A stretch of DNA of 34,928 nt from Chromera velia (taxonomy: Eukaryota; Sar; Chromeraceae). The position numbers and the translations under genes were made by a program. Numbering within the stretch: position 1 is the stretch's first letter; the number at the start of each line of letters is the position of its first letter. Positions 32,241-34,928 of the stretch are shown one piece after another. Below the pieces are notes generated by a model, which saw only the letters and a program-made list of their open reading frames with translations, did no database searches and had not been told where the DNA came from. The DNA lies in assembly GCA_018398765.1 (NCBI GenBank), contig JAHBMJ010003590.1, forward strand, positions 131,648-166,575, in the 5' to 3' direction.

Positions 32241-32721
32241 ATTTTGGAGTCAGGGCGACACCGTGACAAACATCGAACCCCCCCCCCCCAAAATGAAAAA
32301 ATGCGTTATGCGAGTGCGTGCGATCTCAGGGCCTCTCGGCTGATCTCAGCAGAGCTGAGCTGCCCCCCGAGGCGACTGCATGCGGCAGTCCGGCGCGGGT
32401 GCGGCGACGCGCGGCCCGGGCGGGCCCATGCAGGACCGCGGACCAGGACCGCGACAGATATTGTGGCGAGAAACAGCTCAAAAACTAAAAAAAAAAAGCG
32501 AATTTTGGCTCCGAAACGCAAACTCAAAACTTAGTTCTGCAAAAACGGCGAACCGGATCACAGGGCTTCAACAATTCGACGAGAGATCGAAAGCGACAAG
32601 GTAGATCACCCTTCCCATGTCTTCCTACACAGTCCACGAATAGTACGCAAGTGCCAAAGGACCAGAACCTCGTATTGAGCTGACGGCTCTTAAAGCTGCC
32701 GATCTTTCAGGACAAGCAAAG

Positions 32722-33578
32722 ATGAAGTTCTTAAGCACTCTTCTGATTCTGCTCGCTGTCGTCTCCGTCTCCGGTCAGTTTGGCTTTGTGTGCGTCATGA
32801 AGTCCTCAAGACTTGCCCCTTCTGTATCTCCTTTCGGTGCCAGATTGCTTTCTTGACGTAGTCGCCCCAACTGAGTAGATACAGACGCAAGATGCTTCAG
32901 GGCTTCTTTGTGCATATCTGTCTCGCGCACCCCTCTTCTCTTCATCCCTATGCCTGTCTTTGCTTTGCAGAGGGGCAGAGGCGACGTGACTTCCGCGGAA
33001 GCATTCGATGCGGTCAGCAGTTGCGTTTGGCTTAACATACGCACAAACGCACACCCTCTCTCTCTCAGCAGGGCATCCGACTGCCGCAGTGGTGGTGCTT
33101 TGCCCACTTGCGCACTACCTGCAGTCACACACATCCCTTCTCTGTCGATTTGACTATCGATTTGACTATGGAACTCACTTTCTCCATCCGACCAGCCTTC
33201 TGCCTCTATTTGTCTCACTTCAGTTTCTCCTTCCACCTTGTTGCAGGCCGGGAGTGCATCTCCTATGGCGCCCAGTGCAGAGGTGCCAGAGCGGGGACCG
33301 TCTCGCCCGCCGCCGCTTGCTTCCCCTGCACGTACCTGTGCAGAGCAGGATACTCTGACGCGTGCAGGGGCGCAAGGGTCTATTGTCGCCGCGGCAGCCG
33401 CGGCGGTCGTGGCTCGACTTACAGAACCCCGAGCTCCCTTCCTGTGTATGGAACCACGCCTGTCTACAGACCCGCCACTTATGGACGCCGTATGCAACAG
33501 GAGAACGCCACCGAAACAAACGGTCAGTCAGTTTTATTGGGCTCAAGCCCTGAGCAGATCTGTGTAAATCCATGCCTC

Positions 33579-33654
<76 letters not shown>

Positions 33655-34137
33655 ATGAAAGCAGACGATCTGTGGGAGGGTGCCGAGATGGAGTATCATG
33701 AGGTCGAGGAGGCCCCTTCAAACTCTTCCTCCCCCTCTGTGGACCCTCTGTTGGACCAGCTGATCCACGACCTTCTGGATGAGGGCTCAGAGTCAGAGGA
33801 CACCGACGCTTCGTTGGAAACTGTGTCAGACTCCACTCAGACAAGCCAGGAGGAGGAGCAGCAAGAGCAGTCTTCTTCAGTGAACTTGTTCAGCAGATAC
33901 AGCCATGTCCAGGAGCAGGGAGAGAAAGAGGAAGGTGAAGAGGCGAAGGCAGAGGACTCCGTTCCTTCTCCCTCTCCCTCTTCCTCTCCGTCATCCATGT
34001 GTGAGGGAGACGAGTGCTTCAGCCTTGCAGACGTGTGTGTTGGGGGGGGTGAGGACGCCTGCAGTTCCTGTGCCGTCCTGTGCGAATCTGGGTACAGCGG
34101 CGGTTGCAGGGGACAGGAGGCGTTTTGCATTGCATGA
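32722..34137 (+). CDS. secreted protein with two eight-cysteine modules (4 exons, 280 aa)
   Basis: Exons are 32722-32773, 32971-33012, 33247-33522 and 33665-34137, all GT-AG and in phase (843 nt, TGA). Exon 1 is an almost complete signal peptide (MKFLSTLLILLAVVSVS). Module 1 (31-78) has Cys 31, 35, 42, 56, 59, 63, 71, 78; module 2 (236-278) has Cys 236, 241, 248, 256, 259, 263, 271, 278. The last five Cys have the same spacing in both (C-x2-C-x3-C-x7-C-x6-C) with GYSxxCRG shared. All 16 cysteines of the protein lie in the modules. Between them are an Arg/Gly/Tyr-rich stretch and a long Ser/Glu-rich acidic linker without a Cys. I do not recognise the family; a secreted or surface protein with four disulphides per module is the inference. 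Exon 4 acceptor is just after a long GT run, so its position is the least sure. Confidence 0.78.
33582..33652. repeat. GT dinucleotide run in intron 3 of the eight-cysteine gene
   Basis: Two GT runs of about eighteen and seventeen units are separated by GACA. The exon 4 acceptor (GCAG at 33661-33664) follows within ten bases. Confidence 0.9.
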
Positions 34138-34773
34138 TCGAGGGGGAGATGTATGATCGTTAAGAATGCAGTGCAGCTGAGAGGGTTTGAGGGATTTGAA
34201 AAAAGAAAGAACCTGGGTTGGCGTCGATGTCCGTCGGGTTTAAATCTGCTTCTTCGTCCCCTCAGAAAGGTGAGGGGCGGCGTGCGAAATTTGTCGATGA
34301 AGTGAAGTCACGACACCATGAGGTCGTTGCCACCCACTCAGCTGCTTGCTTGAATGTCGTTTCTGCATGTGCATGACTGCATCGCAATGATCTTTTGTGT
34401 CTTTTGTGGCCTCCATGCTACTTGAGTATCTCAACAAGGTGCATGCTTGTGCGCCTTTGAGTGCTCTATTCGTCTGTAATGCATGAATGCCTGCATTCGT
34501 TTGTGGACTAGGAGGGGCAATTGAGACTGCAAGAGGACAGTGGGAAGCAGTATCTGTGCTGCCTGTGAATTGGTGTACAGAAAGAAGAGAGAGGCGGACC
34601 CACAACCAGAAACTGCAGGGGGCTCAAAGGGTTTTCTTGTATGCGTAGGCAATCAAGAAAAGGGAAATCAGAAACACATACAGACATGTGCACATGCTTG
34701 GCGAGATCTTTTGCTTGCCGGAGCAACCAAGAGACCTCTTTGAGCCAATTTTTTGCACTCGCATGGGATTGCG

Positions 34774-34812
<39 letters not shown>

Positions 34813-34928
34813 GATTGTGGAATCATGAGATTTTGGGTATTCTTCTGTGAATGTCTCTATCTCCGTAACCGACTCTTGCCACTGGTTTATTTTGGGTGAC
34901 GCGAAGCAGGTGAAGATGCCATGGGGGG
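34138..34928. other. 3' flank of the eight-cysteine gene
   Basis: No gene seen. The first few hundred bases should contain the 3' UTR; no clear AATAAA signal was noticed. A GT run lies at 34775-34811. Confidence 0.4.
34775..34811. repeat. GT dinucleotide run
   Basis: About eighteen TG units in the right-hand flank. Confidence 0.9.

Larger units (their letters stand above)
31814..32721. promoter_or_regulatory. divergent intergenic region, Prx-Grx / eight-cysteine protein
   Basis: About 0.9 kb lies between the two start codons. On the minus strand a TATATA box is at 31869-31874, about 56 bases before the Prx-Grx ATG. The region holds the second copy of the dispersed 43-bp repeat (31961-32003), a 26-bp direct repeat (32150-32240), a C run (32278-32290) and a GC-rich block with GCGGCGACGCGCGGCCC-like words (about 32390-32450). 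No coding frame was accepted. Confidence 0.4.

Noticed and set aside
1..34928. CRISPR array, tRNA or rRNA genes
   Set aside because: The only regular arrays are satellites and microsatellites without unique spacers; no cloverleaf or rRNA core sequence was recognised by eye.

Overview
The window looks like nuclear DNA of a eukaryote, probably a protist or alga. Four genes can be followed through 22 spliceosomal introns. Introns and gene flanks are full of microsatellites, and a 10-kb stretch holds transposable elements and a satellite array. No bacterial operon structure is visible. The hydrophobic leader of the peroxiredoxin gene is followed directly by a Phe and a basic, Ser/Pro-containing stretch. 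This is the arrangement of bipartite targeting peptides in algae with a complex red plastid, so an alveolate or stramenopile alga (for example a chromerid) is my guess. The species cannot be fixed from the sequence.

Layout. 1-3858: no gene; degenerate CACT/CATT repeats interrupted by a 1.06-kb inverted-repeat element, a TCTCG minisatellite, and dispersed repeats. 3859-5846 (-): two-exon membrane protein of the DUF4436 type. 6440-10525 (+): seven-exon cystathionine beta-synthase (530 aa), divergent from the previous gene. 10526-17776: repeat-rich land with a 668-bp hAT-like non-autonomous element (12042-12709), an unrecognised coding fragment (13481-14071, -), a 1.86-kb element with long inverted repeats (14216-16072) and a decayed coding region (16940-17775, -). 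17777-26468: a roughly 127-bp satellite array split by a 6.0-kb non-LTR retrotransposon (19627-25627) with endonuclease and reverse transcriptase regions, broken by stops. 26504-31813 (-): thirteen-exon gene for a peroxiredoxin fused to a CGFS glutaredoxin (350 aa). 32722-34137 (+): four-exon secreted protein (280 aa) with two copies of an eight-cysteine module, divergent from the previous gene.

Two of the four genes belong to thiol and sulphur metabolism. CBS makes cystathionine on the way to cysteine and glutathione, and the Prx-Grx hybrid would use glutathione to reduce peroxides. Their closeness may be chance. All exon joins given here were worked out by hand from splice signals, reading phase and family conservation. 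For the two redox/sulphur enzymes every junction keeps frame and family motif, so I regard those models as strong.

The observations most worth a second look are: the Prx/CGFS-Grx fusion; tandem GTCN repeats that begin exactly at the 5' splice site in several introns; the duplicated eight-cysteine module; the retrotransposon inside a dimeric satellite that also forms the 3' flank of the Prx-Grx gene; and a candidate long-TIR element carrying host-like DNA.
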